Source: Acidicapsa ligni
Lineage (GTDB): Bacteria > Acidobacteriota > Terriglobia > Terriglobales > Acidobacteriaceae
Direction of reading: 5' to 3'
Assembly (NCBI RefSeq): GCF_025685655.1
Contig: NZ_JAGSYG010000009.1
Location: forward strand, 62,001 to 126,000
DNA: 64,000 nt
Part shown: one piece after another, positions 17,124 through 26,519 of the stretch
How the letters are laid out: each line of letters starts with the position of its first letter
How positions within the stretch are numbered: the first letter of the stretch is position 1
Program-made: the position numbers and the translations under genes
The notes under the pieces: model-generated
What the model was told of the DNA's origin: nothing
Seen by the model: only the letters and a program-made list of their open reading frames with translations
Databases searched by the model: none

Positions 17124-17524
17124 AGACGAGCCCCAGGTATCGGTTACATCATTTTCCGGACCCAGTGATTCGACCCGCTGCGCCCTCTCGCGACTACCGT
17201 TCGCTCAAAAAGTAACCAAAATCGGGCACATCTCTCGGTAACCAACGGGATAGCTTTCTCGCCCAAAAATACGTTTACATAATCAATTTACAGTGTTGCG
17301 AATACTTCTTTTCACAATACAAAACCAATTTGAAAATTCCTGCCCCCATTTCGAGATTTCAGAATATGAGATATTGCCAGTCGTATTTTCCAGAGGCTAG
17401 TATTCGCCATAGTTCCTTCCCTAACTGGGGGTGGACAGAGTTAGATGCAGAAACATCGTTGTTCGATCCCTGAACCTTTGCAAGAAAACGGTGGACACCA
17501 ACGCCGTTTTATGGAGCGTCACGT
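17124..17524. other. Intergenic region ahead of the GvpL-like gene
   Basis: Roughly 400 bases, AT-richer than the surroundings, with no coding frame recognised. It probably contains the promoter of the downstream gene; no specific -35/-10 pair is assigned. Confidence 0.35.
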
Positions 17525-18352
17525 ATGGCATGGTATGCCTATTGCATCAGTGAGAAACAATCCTTTCCGGAGCTAGCCAGGCATCGCAAACCAATCCCAC
17601 TTGAATCCGTAGCAGGAATCGGTGGTAATCAGGTTTTCCTCTATCCCGCAAGCGACTTAGCTATCGTCGTCAGCGAGCACAGCCCACACGAACCAGTAAG
17701 TCAAAAGTCCGGCGTGGATCATGCGCGAGTTATCGCTGACTGCTTCAAGCAATCGACCGTCTTACCCTTCCGTTTCGGAACCGTATTTCAAGACGACGAA
17801 AGTCTCCGTAAGTCGATCCGCTCAAACCAGCGCCAGTTTCAGAGCAATCTGGAACGACTGCATGGCAAGACCGAGATGCATTTGAAGATTCACGTAGACG
17901 ATTGCTGCCGCGAGTTAGATAAGCACATCCCACTCGAAGGCGTCGGCAAAGAATATCTCTCCAACCTGCGTGAAACTGCAACCCGGCAGCGCGAGCGCCA
18001 GACACGCGCGCGAGCCGTCAGCTTCCAGATGCACCGCATGTTCGCTCCGCTGGACGAAGAAGTCAGCTGCCGTCTCACGGAAAGCGGCAAGATGATTCTC
18101 GACATCGCTCACCTGATCGATCGCAAGTGCGTCGAACGCTACCAGAACAAATACACCACCACCACCGCCATGATGCGCGAGTGCCAGATGCAGCTCTCTG
18201 GTCCCTGGCCCCCGTATCATTTCGTGCATCGCCTCACCCGCGGCGCCCACATCCCTGCTCACGCGCCCGCGCACGCACCGGCAGCGGCGGTTTCAACATC
18301 GACAATGCAAACCGCAGAACCGCAGTTACAGCCTGCTCTTGCCTCTGTCTAA
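17525..18352 (+). CDS. GvpL/GvpF-family gas-vesicle-like protein, orphan
   Basis: A 275-residue protein with both family hallmarks: DHARVIADCF followed by VLPFRFGTVFQDD (residues about 75-95), and the C-terminal SGPWPPYHFVHR (about 225-236). Between them lies a helical domain rich in Arg and Gln. In gas-vesicle producers GvpF/GvpL bind the shell protein GvpA and assist assembly. No GvpA, GvpN, GvpK or other gvp gene is in this window, so the role here is unclear. The last 40 residues are an Ala/Pro/His-rich tail. A strong terminator follows. Confidence 0.88.
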   Translation: MAWYAYCISEKQSFPELARHRKPIPLESVAGIGGNQVFLYPASDLAIVVSEHSPHEPVSQKSGVDHARVIADCFKQSTVLPFRFGTVFQDDESLRKSIRSNQRQFQSNLERLHGKTEMHLKIHVDDCCRELDKHIPLEGVGKEYLSNLRETATRQRERQTRARAVSFQMHRMFAPLDEEVSCRLTESGKMILDIAHLIDRKCVERYQNKYTTTTAMMRECQMQLSGPWPPYHFVHRLTRGAHIPAHAPAHAPAAAVSTSTMQTAEPQLQPALASV

Positions 18353-18367
18353 CATCACCTGACGCAA

Positions 18368-18405
18368 CAGTAAAAAGCCCCGGCATCTGCCGGGGCTTTT
18401 TACTG
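18368..18405. terminator. Bidirectional intrinsic terminator
   Basis: An 18-bp perfect inverted repeat with a two-base centre carries A and T runs on its flanks (AAAAAGCCCCGGC, then GCCGGGGCTTTTT). It sits between the convergent GvpL-like and pgsA genes and should end transcription from both sides. Confidence 0.9.
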
Positions 18406-18462
18406 TGCTCTCTTTCAAATCAGTCTTTGAATTCGACCTTTCAATTCGGCCATGAACAGCTA

Positions 18463-19107
18463 CTAGCTCGAAGCACTCCGCCCGCCCTTGCGCGTCAGCA
18501 CAAAAGCCTTGCGGCGATCATCCGCCGCATAATCAATCTTTCTCCAGAAACCGATGAAGTAATCAATCGCCGAGATAGTCGACACCAGCGTCGCCCAATA
18601 AATAGCTGTAACCGCAGTGATATGCACCGGCACCACAAAAATTCCAAAGTCCCACTCATACCAGCGATGCGCCAGAATCGCCGAGACGACAGCAACAATC
18701 TGCAGGACAGTTTTGAGCTTGCCAAGATCGCTCGCCTGGATCGTAAATCCCTCTGAGGATGCAATCGAGCGCAGCCCCGAGATCAGGAACTCACGGCTGA
18801 TGATCACCACCGCAATCCACACCTTCACCACCGACGGATTGTAGGCCACCAGCGCAATGAAAGCAGCCGTCACCATGATCTTGTCGGCCAGTGGATCGAG
18901 CAATATGCCCATCGTCGTAATCTGCCCACGCTTACGCGCCAGGTAGCCATCGACGCCATCGGTAATCGAAGCCAGAATGAACAACGCGGACGCAAGCAAT
19001 TCCTGCTCGCCCGCCGCGCTATGCCAGGGAAAGCGCGGCGAAAGAATCCATAGCAGCAGCGGGATCATCAGGATGCGGCTCAGCGTAATGGAGTTGGGTA
19101 GATTCAA
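18463..19107 (-). CDS. pgsA: CDP-diacylglycerol-glycerol-3-phosphate phosphatidyltransferase
   Basis: A 214-residue integral membrane enzyme of the CDP-alcohol phosphatidyltransferase family. It begins MNLPNSITLSRI, the usual PgsA opening. The catalytic motif is complete: D-G-x2-D-G-Y-x-A-R-x8-G-x3-D-x3-D in DGVDGYLARKRGQITTMGI and LLDPLADK. Several hydrophobic helices follow (VTAAFIALVAY, TVLQIVAVVSAILA). It makes phosphatidylglycerol phosphate, the precursor of phosphatidylglycerol and cardiolipin, on the inner membrane. The gene is convergent with the GvpL-like gene. Confidence 0.93.
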   Translation of the reverse strand: MNLPNSITLSRILMIPLLLWILSPRFPWHSAAGEQELLASALFILASITDGVDGYLARKRGQITTMGILLDPLADKIMVTAAFIALVAYNPSVVKVWIAVVIISREFLISGLRSIASSEGFTIQASDLGKLKTVLQIVAVVSAILAHRWYEWDFGIFVVPVHITAVTAIYWATLVSTISAIDYFIGFWRKIDYAADDRRKAFVLTRKGGRSASS

Positions 19108-19252
19108 TGGATGATCTCAGACACAGAAGCAAAAAGGCCCCCTCGCCATAAACGAATTATATGCGCAGGTATTAGCCCATGCTGCCTCACTCGAGACAGA
19201 GGCTTGCCTCCATCAACTTAGGCGGTCCATCTACCCCTTTCTTGTGCTTCCC

Positions 19253-21175
19253 TTATTGCGGCGGAGTAATCACCGCACCATCCCCCAGCAACAGGGTGCT
19301 CAACTGGCCGTAGTCTACGTTCTGCACCGTAGTGCCAGCATCGATGGCCAGAGATGCCGCCGCCCCCGCTGCCTGCCCCATAACCATGTACGTCATCTCG
19401 ATTCGCAAGGATGCGTAGGCCATATGCGATGCCGAAACGTCCACCGACACCAGCAGGTTAGAAACCTCCGCTGCCTGGGGAGTCAACACGCGATAAGAGA
19501 TAGGATACGAAGGCGGAACAAAACCTGGGTTGTACTCTATATAGACCGATCCGTTGTGATTGAACATGTAGTTCAAATGATCGTCCGCCCCATATCCTCC
19601 AACGCCAATAGAGTCTGTAATTGTGGTGTCAAGCTGCAGATCGTTTTGGGTTTCAACATACGGCCCAATCATTCGCCGCGCCTCGCGCACATAAAGCTGC
19701 CTGGGCCAGCCACCGTTATCGGTGAACTCATCCTTGCACAGCCCATACCCCTTCACCGCATTCTGGACCGTGACAGGAATGCGCGAATCCGTAGTAAGGA
19801 AATAAAGCATTCCCTGCATATAGTGCTTCTGCTCCGCCTCGATCGCCTGACGAACTTCCGGTGATCCATCCGGATAGGTAAAACTCTCGCCAACTTCATC
19901 CGTCGAGAAGCCACCCGGAACATTGTCCAGATCGAACTTGTTGTTCGGAATCGGCGCAGGCCCCAGGGCGGAATCAAGGGTGAACCCCGAGCCGTCAACC
20001 ACCGCCTTTCGGCCCATCAGTTCAAACTCCGCAGGGTCGTAGTTAGCTGGAGCGGCAAATGGAATCTGATTATTGGGATCGGAACTAAGGCACAGGCGAT
20101 AGCCATAAGCCATCACGGCATCATCCGCACTCCCCGGCGCACCCAGGATAGTCGCAGTCACATGTGGGATCAGACCGCTACCTGGAACCCCCGGAGTAAG
20201 ATATGGCTCGATCTTAATTCCGCCAAAGCTCATCGGATTCGCAACGCCTGCCAAACTCTCCCCATATTGAGCCGATGATTCTCGTCCAACGATGTAACTT
20301 ACCTGCGCCTGCGCCATCAGATCGCCGGTATAACTGGCGTCTATATATTCCTTGCCATGGTAAGTATGCCCATCAGCCGTAACCATTCCAGTAATAGTCG
20401 ATCCCTGCTTTTGGACAGAAGCAGTAGACTCATTCAGAAAAACTGAAATCGCCGGGTAGGCTGCGATCATGGAGTTGAAAATCTGCTCAGCCACGTGGGG
20501 TTCAAAATACTGTCCACGATTGCTGAACGGCGCCGCGCCATAGAACGTATTTACCATGCCGAAAAACTTTTTGACCAGTCCCCCTATAGCATTGGTTGCA
20601 TAGCTGTCGCTGTGTCCAAGACCATTGGTCATCATGCCTCCGACATGACCAGTCGGCTCCAGCAACAGAACCTGCTTGCCGTGTTGAGCAGCCTCGATTG
20701 CCGCCATAATTCCCGATGGCGTCGCACCATAGACAATCACATCAACCACGGCCGTGCTGCTTCCCATGCCAGTAAGAGACACCGTCTGCGTCGAATTCAG
20801 TGCGCCATCGGTAATTACCAGAGATGCGCTCTGTTGCCCCACAACAGCAGGAGCAAAAGACACCTGCACGCTGCAACTACCAGAGGCCGGAACAGTCGCA
20901 CCACAACCACTTGTGAACTTGAAGTCGGCCGCACTATCACCCGTGAGAGCAATACTCGCGATGGTCAACGGAATATTACCCGGATTGGTCAACAACACCG
21001 TCCGCGCAGCACTCGTGGTCATCGGCAGCACTGTACCAAAATCTTCAATTGCTCCTGAAGTAACCTGTAGTGGAGAGAATCGATAGGATCCACATCCGAA
21101 TATGGGTAACAACGAGGCCAGAAGAACAGCCATCCAGACAGCACGATAAGTTACAATCCTGTAACACTGAGCCAA
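19253..21175 (-). CDS. Lipoprotein FAD-dependent oxidoreductase with choice-of-anchor D domain
   Basis: A 640-residue protein. Residues 1-28 are a lipoprotein signal with the lipobox ending in FGC (Cys28); start could also be Met15. Residues about 35-135 form an Ig-like 'choice-of-anchor D' domain (IEDFGTVLPMTTSAARTV, then SFAPAVVGQQSASLVITDG). From about residue 140 comes an FAD-dependent oxidoreductase: VDVIVYGATPSGIMAAIEAA (dinucleotide fold), LLLEPTGHVGGMMTNGLGHSD, and a C-terminal FAD-contact region with QAAGAAASLAID. Members of this oxidoreductase family act on carbohydrate-like or unknown substrates. Here it would be attached to a membrane on its outer face. Confidence 0.85.
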   Translation of the reverse strand: MAQCYRIVTYRAVWMAVLLASLLPIFGCGSYRFSPLQVTSGAIEDFGTVLPMTTSAARTVLLTNPGNIPLTIASIALTGDSAADFKFTSGCGATVPASGSCSVQVSFAPAVVGQQSASLVITDGALNSTQTVSLTGMGSSTAVVDVIVYGATPSGIMAAIEAAQHGKQVLLLEPTGHVGGMMTNGLGHSDSYATNAIGGLVKKFFGMVNTFYGAAPFSNRGQYFEPHVAEQIFNSMIAAYPAISVFLNESTASVQKQGSTITGMVTADGHTYHGKEYIDASYTGDLMAQAQVSYIVGRESSAQYGESLAGVANPMSFGGIKIEPYLTPGVPGSGLIPHVTATILGAPGSADDAVMAYGYRLCLSSDPNNQIPFAAPANYDPAEFELMGRKAVVDGSGFTLDSALGPAPIPNNKFDLDNVPGGFSTDEVGESFTYPDGSPEVRQAIEAEQKHYMQGMLYFLTTDSRIPVTVQNAVKGYGLCKDEFTDNGGWPRQLYVREARRMIGPYVETQNDLQLDTTITDSIGVGGYGADDHLNYMFNHNGSVYIEYNPGFVPPSYPISYRVLTPQAAEVSNLLVSVDVSASHMAYASLRIEMTYMVMGQAAGAAASLAIDAGTTVQNVDYGQLSTLLLGDGAVITPPQ

Positions 21176-21354
21176 GGCATTATTCCTAAAGGTGAATCAA
21201 AATTGACAGTAACTTCATTCTACCTGAGAAAGTTTAAAACTCAGATAATCCGATTTATTGCCATAGGTAAGTCAATCCAGTATGCGGAGTCAGTGTACCC
21301 ATCTCGCGGTGTATAAATCCTCGTAAACTCGCTATCAATCCATAAAGGAGAGTT

Positions 21355-22119
21355 ATGAAAGTAATCTCGACATTTGGACGTATTCTCTTCGCCGCCGCAA
21401 TCATCGGCTTCGGCATCCAGCATTTCCTCTGCAAGGGAGTAGTCGTGGGCGTCGAATTAGTCCCGCCCTGGCCGCCCTCGCACATCTTCTGGGGCTATCT
21501 GATCGCCATCCTGTTATTGCTCTGCGGACTCAGCATCGCCTTCCGAAAAGCAGCGGTAATCGCCGCTCTGCTTCTGGCAATTCTCTTCTTCAACGCAGTT
21601 GTCGTTCTCGATCTGCCTAAAGTCCTGGCCAGGGTAATGGATCTGACTGAGCGAACACGATTCTTTGAAAGCCTCTCGCTGGGCGCGGGAGCATTGATCA
21701 TCGCCGGCGGAGTCGTCATCGGCAGCAGAGGTCTGTCGCGTGCACTTCACATCTGCGCAATGATCGGAAGCTGGCTCTTCGCCATCTCGCTGATCATCTT
21801 CGGCACCAGCCATTTCCTGGTGCCTTCATTCATCGCAACGCTCATTCCCAAGTGGATTCAATGGCATCTCTTCTGGGCCTGGTTTACAGGCATCGCCTTC
21901 GTCGCCGCTGGAGTCGCCATCCTCCTTCGAAGATATGCCGCCACCGCAGCCTGCATGCTGGGCATCATGTTCCTGGCATGGGTAGCAGTTCTGCACGCAC
22001 CGCGAATCTACGCGGCACTCCACAGTACAGCAGAATGGAATAGCGGACTCGTAGCGCTCGGCATGGCTGGCTGCTCCTTCGCATTATGCAGCAGCACTGC
22101 CGTTCGACGACGCCTGTAA
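21355..22119 (+). CDS. DoxX-like membrane protein with internal duplication
   Basis: A 254-residue polytopic protein, preceded by AAAGGAGAG. It contains two similar halves, each about 120 residues with four helices: the first has FGIQHFL and PPWPPSHIFWGYLIAILLL, the second FGTSHFLVPSF and PKWIQWHLFWAWFTGIAFV. This arrangement resembles DoxX/DUF4267-type small membrane proteins fused head to tail. About eight membrane helices are expected. The function of such proteins is mostly unknown; some are coupled to quinone redox proteins. Confidence 0.75.
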   Translation: MKVISTFGRILFAAAIIGFGIQHFLCKGVVVGVELVPPWPPSHIFWGYLIAILLLLCGLSIAFRKAAVIAALLLAILFFNAVVVLDLPKVLARVMDLTERTRFFESLSLGAGALIIAGGVVIGSRGLSRALHICAMIGSWLFAISLIIFGTSHFLVPSFIATLIPKWIQWHLFWAWFTGIAFVAAGVAILLRRYAATAACMLGIMFLAWVAVLHAPRIYAALHSTAEWNSGLVALGMAGCSFALCSSTAVRRRL

Positions 22120-22137
22120 CACTCCGCGCAAAATAAA

Positions 22138-22162
22138 AGCGGGCTGCAATCTGCAGCCCGCT
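22138..22162 (-). terminator. Intrinsic terminator of the glutamate dehydrogenase gene
   Basis: An 11-bp stem (AGCGGGCTGCA with its complement, three-base loop) is followed on the minus strand by TTTTATTTTG. It is correctly placed after the minus-strand dehydrogenase gene and would also slow transcription arriving from the DoxX-like gene. Confidence 0.8.
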
Positions 22163-22186
22163 CACAACAAACCTCAACTACAAAAA

Positions 22187-23455
22187 CTACGCGTAGATCC
22201 CGCGCTGCTTGATGTTAAAGGCCACGCGATCAATCGCCAGCATATAAGCAGCAATCCGATTATTGACATTGTGAGCCTCTGCATAGCGCACCACATCGTC
22301 AAAGCTCTCACGCAGAATTCCCTCTAACTGCTCGATAACTACAGCCTCTTTCCAGAAGTACCCCTGCCTATCCTGCACCCACTCGAAGTAACTGGCAGTT
22401 ACACCGCCCGAGTTAGCCAGGATATCCGGCACAACGAAGATACGCTTTTCCGCCAGTATCTCGTCGGCCACGGCAGTCGTCGGGCCATTCGCACCCTCGA
22501 CAATAATCCTGGCCTTGATCCTGTCCGCATTACGGCTGGTAATTACATTCTCTGTAGCCGCCGGGATAAGGATGTCGCACTCCGTCAGCATTACTTCATC
22601 TGAAGGCATCGCCTCTGCGTTCCTGAATCCGAGCGTCGTGCCATTGCGCTCCTTATACTCCAGCAGTTGATGAATATCGATGCCGGCCGTGTTGTACAAA
22701 CCGCCATCGTACTCCGCAATGCCAACGATCTTGTAACCCGCATCCGACATCAGTCTGGCTGTATTGGAGCCCACATTGCCAAAGCCCTGAATAATCACCC
22801 GGCAACCCTCGCGCGGCAGATTCAGGTAGCGCAGACTCTCATCACACATCACCATCACGCCGCGCCCCGTCGCTTCACGGCGGCCACGCGAACCGCCAAT
22901 ACTAAGCGGCTTACCCGTCACGACAGAGGTAACAGTCTGGCGCATGTGCATGGAGTAGGTATCCATGATCCAGGCCATCGTCTGCTCGTTCGTGTTTACA
23001 TCCGGCGCGGGAACGTCCTTCTCCGGTCCGATAAAATCGATGATCTCCGACGTATAGCGGCGCGTCATGCGCTCCAGCTCGCCCTGCGACATATTCTTTG
23101 GATCGCAGATTACGCCACCCTTGGCCCCGCCAAAGGGAATGTTCACCACGGCGCACTTCCACGTCATCCAGCTTGCCAGGGCGCGAACTTCATCCAGCGT
23201 CACATCCGGCGAGTAGCGAATACCGCCCTTGCCCGGGCCTCGCGCCTGCGAATGCTGAACGCGGTAGCCGGTAAACAACTCAATGCGGCCATCGTCCATC
23301 ATGACCGGAAAATGCACGATGATCTCTCGCGACGGCGAACTAAGTACCTTCCAAAGGCCTGCATCCAGGTTCAGCTTGCGGGCTGCAAAGTCAAATCGAG
23401 CGCTCTGAGCTTCCCAAGGATTGATCTCCTGCTCGAGCGATATGGTCGTTGCCAT
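22187..23455 (-). CDS. gdhA: Glutamate (Glu/Leu/Phe/Val-type) dehydrogenase
   Basis: A 422-residue enzyme with start at 23455 (MATTISLEQEINPWE); an upstream extension of 26 codons has no family counterpart. Visible are the substrate-binding GKGGIRYSPDVT with Lys, the catalytic PFGGAKGGVICDP Lys, the APDVNT loop and the nucleotide-binding GFGNVGSNTARLM, followed by NSGGVTASYFEW. It reversibly converts 2-oxoglutarate and ammonia into glutamate. The hexameric NAD-type form is suggested by length and motif spacing. It stands as a single transcription unit with its own terminator. Confidence 0.93.
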   Translation of the reverse strand: MATTISLEQEINPWEAQSARFDFAARKLNLDAGLWKVLSSPSREIIVHFPVMMDDGRIELFTGYRVQHSQARGPGKGGIRYSPDVTLDEVRALASWMTWKCAVVNIPFGGAKGGVICDPKNMSQGELERMTRRYTSEIIDFIGPEKDVPAPDVNTNEQTMAWIMDTYSMHMRQTVTSVVTGKPLSIGGSRGRREATGRGVMVMCDESLRYLNLPREGCRVIIQGFGNVGSNTARLMSDAGYKIVGIAEYDGGLYNTAGIDIHQLLEYKERNGTTLGFRNAEAMPSDEVMLTECDILIPAATENVITSRNADRIKARIIVEGANGPTTAVADEILAEKRIFVVPDILANSGGVTASYFEWVQDRQGYFWKEAVVIEQLEGILRESFDDVVRYAEAHNVNNRIAAYMLAIDRVAFNIKQRGIYA

Positions 23456-23868
23456 TGAAATCTTCTCCAATTCTGTGTGCGGCAGGTGCCTTGCGCACCC
23501 TCCGCTGACTGCTCCGCTCCAATACCAATCCAATCGGACCGATCAGCAGTATGTCCGAATCAAAAAAGGATTCAGATACATAGTGTTGGACGTAGCAAAT
23601 CGTTACTCCGGTTCGATAATTCAGAATTACTTTAGCCTTGCTTCACTTAGTTCTCAAAGGCCAAAAGCAATTAGTTCCAGTTAGCCTGGGAACCGATGAC
23701 TCCAGACCAAACTTCGTGAGTCTAGGCTTCCCATAAAGCGGGAGTCAACCCCACAAAGGTCGATCCCCCTTCCCCACGAAGTGTAAGGAACCAAGGAGCA
23801 CAACCTTTTCCCGACAGCTTTAGTATCTGCAAAAGTTCGTAAGTTCCGCGCCCTGATTTCCGTGAATT
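23456..23868. other. Intergenic region, nothing recognised
   Basis: The region lies between two minus-strand genes and contains the promoter side of gdhA. No coding frame with a credible start, no tRNA and no strong hairpin was found. Confidence 0.35.
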
Positions 23869-24798
23869 CTAGTGCTTACTCTGCACAGGCAGTCTTTGCG
23901 GTGTCCAATAAGGCTCGCCCGCGGGCAGATACTGGATCGGTAATCCGGGAAAAATCGGCTTCAGCCACTTAGCGCAATAGTCCATGCCCGACTCCTCCGA
24001 AGTCAGATGCCCTAACAGAATCAGCGCCTTCTTCCGCCCCTGAAGCTGCGCATCGCGTGTATATTCAACCGTCTCCCACTCCGAAGCCTCACCCGCCACC
24101 AGCACCTCGACATCATCCCGCTCCAGCGCCTTCACCTGCTTGGCCTCGCCACTCGCCCCGGCCCGATACGCCACCTTGGTGATCTTCAGATTCGGGTCGC
24201 CGATAATGCGAACCGACCGTGCATGAAACCGTTTCTGGAGGTCTGCCGCCAGTGCCTGCAAAGTCGTCGGAGGCAGCGTAAAGAAAAATCCCTCCTCAGA
24301 CGCAGGACCGGGATTTTCATACTTCTTCCATCCCGCCTGATCCACAAAGCCCTCGGCAATCCCATCCGGCTGACGCATGTGCCAGGTATCGTGAAAACGC
24401 CAGATCACCAGGTGATGCTCGTTGATATAAGCCAGCTTCTCCTTGTAAACAGGATCGTCGACAAAAAGCGTCCGCTCATCGAGATGGTTATAAAACGTCG
24501 GCTCATGGGTCACAATCAGGTTGTCCCCGGCAGCCACCGCCCGGCGCAACACATCCATGCTCGGCGTAAAGGTCGTGGCAATCCCCGTAACCACCGTCGC
24601 AGGATCGCCTTCCTTGATTGTGTCCACAGTATTCGCCGGGCGCGTAGCCCCCGTCGCTTGAACAATCTGCTCAATGGCCTGCCCGGCCGTCAGAGGCGCA
24701 GGAGCACTCTGCGCACCGGCAACGGACGCTGAGACTACGAAAAGTACAACAGTGGAGGCAAAGTAGCAGGCGACGGATGGAAACATGAATCGCGACAT
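23869..24798 (-). CDS. Secreted NIF3-like protein
   Basis: Start chosen at 24798 (MSRFMFPSVA), which places a signal peptide at residues 1-30 (ASTVVLFVVSASVAGAQS). The mature part of about 280 residues has the NIF3/DUF34 landmarks: TGIATTFTPSMDVLRRAVAAG, VTHEPTFYNHLD (metal-binding His/Glu position, normally HHP) and, near the end, LILLGHLTSEESGM (normally GHxxTE). Cytoplasmic NIF3 proteins form di-metal hexamers with poorly defined function. The export signal and the changed first His motif set this one apart. No operon partner is evident; trpE starts divergently 170 bases away. Confidence 0.8.
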   Translation of the reverse strand: MSRFMFPSVACYFASTVVLFVVSASVAGAQSAPAPLTAGQAIEQIVQATGATRPANTVDTIKEGDPATVVTGIATTFTPSMDVLRRAVAAGDNLIVTHEPTFYNHLDERTLFVDDPVYKEKLAYINEHHLVIWRFHDTWHMRQPDGIAEGFVDQAGWKKYENPGPASEEGFFFTLPPTTLQALAADLQKRFHARSVRIIGDPNLKITKVAYRAGASGEAKQVKALERDDVEVLVAGEASEWETVEYTRDAQLQGRKKALILLGHLTSEESGMDYCAKWLKPIFPGLPIQYLPAGEPYWTPQRLPVQSKH

Positions 24799-24967
24799 GG
24801 CCCAGAGTAACAAATCTCCCCGATCCTCCAGCTTTATACCCTCCAGCTCTACACCGGGAAGCCCCATCGCGCCAGAATCGGCAAGCGGCCTGAAAGTTAT
24901 TGATCCTTCTTCTTAGCCGTAACAGGACGCCCCTCAACACCCCTTCGCATTTAGACTTGGACTTGTC

Positions 24968-26494
24968 ATGACGCAATCAGACCAGATTCAGCCCAGCCGT
25001 AAGGAATTTTTGGCACTAGCCAAAACGCATACTCTCGTCCCAGTCTTCCGCATCCTCACCGCAGACCTGGAAACACCAGTCTCGGCCTTCCTGCGAGCTG
25101 CCTGGGAAAGTCCCGAGTGCTTCCTGCTGGAGAGCGTCGAGAACGGCGAAAAGGTCGGCCGCTACACCTTCATCGGGCTCAACCCCTACAAACGCATCGT
25201 CTCCCGCGGACGCACCATCACCATCGCGGAAGGCAAGAAGACCGTCGAGATCCAGGGCGATGTATTCGCAGTCCTCCGCGAAGCACTCAGCGGACACAAG
25301 CCTGCCCGCGTCCCCGGTATGCCTCCCTTCACCGCCGGGGCAGTCGGCTTCCTCAGCTATGACGTCGTTCGCCAGATTGAACACCTGCCCTCCACAGCGC
25401 CCGACGAACTCCACGTTCCCGACGCCTGTCTGCTCTTCTTCGACGAAGTTCTGGCCTTCGACCACGTTCGCAAAGAGATTCACCTGGTCGTAACCGCCGA
25501 CGTCACCCTGCAATCCCCGGCCGCAGCCTACGCCGACGCAACCAAACGGCTTGCAAAGCTCGAAAAACGGCTCGCCCGGCCATTGCCGGATCTGCCCAAA
25601 GTCACCAAAAAGGGCAAGCTCAAGATCGCCCATCGCACCCGCAAAAAGGACTATCTCGCCGCCGTCGAAAAAATCCGTGAATACGTCTCCGCCGGGGACG
25701 TATTCCAGACCGTGCTCTCGCAGCGCCTTGACGTGGAGCCCGAAGTTGACCCGTTCGCCGTCTACCGCGCCCTGCGCATCGTGAACCCGTCGCCCTATCT
25801 CTACTTCCTGCGCGTAACGCCGGATGGCGTCCCGGCCAAGAAGAAAAAGTCCCCCGGTTCAGGCCGAATTGAAGTAGCTGGCTCGTCGCCCGAGATGCTC
25901 GTCCGCGTACAACAGGGCAATGTCGAATACCGCCCCATCGCCGGCACCCGCAAACGCAGCACAGACGAAGCCAAAGACCTCGCCCTCGAACTGGACATGC
26001 TCGCCGACGAGAAAGAGCGATCCGAGCACGTAATGCTCGTCGATCTGGGTCGCAACGACGTAGGCCGCGTAAGCGAATTCGGCAGCGTCAAAGTCGACCG
26101 CCTCATGTTCGTCGAGCGCTACAGCCACGTCATGCATCTGGTCAGCACCATCCACGGCAAGCTCAAGTCCGAACTAAGCGCCGTCGATGCTCTACGCGCC
26201 TGCTTCCCCGCCGGAACACTCTCCGGAGCACCCAAAGTCCGCGCTATGGAGATCATCGAAGAGCTGGAGCCAGCCCGCCGCGGCATCTACGGCGGAGCCA
26301 TTCTCTACGCCGACTTCTCCGGCAATCTCGACTCCTGCATCACAATCCGCTCCATGGTCGCGCAAGACGGTCAGGGACACATCCAGGCAGGCGCAGGCAT
26401 CGTCGCCGACTCCGTTCCCGAAGCCGAATATCAGGAGTGTCTCAACAAAGCGCAGGCAGTAATCCGCGCCATCGAACGCGCCCGCGGCAACTAG
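24968..26494 (+). CDS. trpE: Anthranilate synthase component I
   Basis: A 508-residue chorismate-utilising enzyme. The N-terminal domain has the tryptophan-binding LLESVENGEKVGRYTFIG, typical of the feedback-regulated form. The catalytic domain (about 220-500) has AGDVFQTVLSQR, SPEMLVR, PIAGTRKR, DLGRNDVGRVSEFG, and the closing FPAGTLSGAPKVRAME followed by IRSMV and QAGAGIVADSVPEAEY. With TrpG it makes anthranilate from chorismate and glutamine. The partner trpG lies on the opposite strand at 27498-28073, separated by one other gene, so the two subunits are not co-transcribed. Confidence 0.95.
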   Translation: MTQSDQIQPSRKEFLALAKTHTLVPVFRILTADLETPVSAFLRAAWESPECFLLESVENGEKVGRYTFIGLNPYKRIVSRGRTITIAEGKKTVEIQGDVFAVLREALSGHKPARVPGMPPFTAGAVGFLSYDVVRQIEHLPSTAPDELHVPDACLLFFDEVLAFDHVRKEIHLVVTADVTLQSPAAAYADATKRLAKLEKRLARPLPDLPKVTKKGKLKIAHRTRKKDYLAAVEKIREYVSAGDVFQTVLSQRLDVEPEVDPFAVYRALRIVNPSPYLYFLRVTPDGVPAKKKKSPGSGRIEVAGSSPEMLVRVQQGNVEYRPIAGTRKRSTDEAKDLALELDMLADEKERSEHVMLVDLGRNDVGRVSEFGSVKVDRLMFVERYSHVMHLVSTIHGKLKSELSAVDALRACFPAGTLSGAPKVRAMEIIEELEPARRGIYGGAILYADFSGNLDSCITIRSMVAQDGQGHIQAGAGIVADSVPEAEYQECLNKAQAVIRAIERARGN

Positions 26495-26519
26495 TCCCCG
26501 GTAACTGCTCCCGGCAGCC

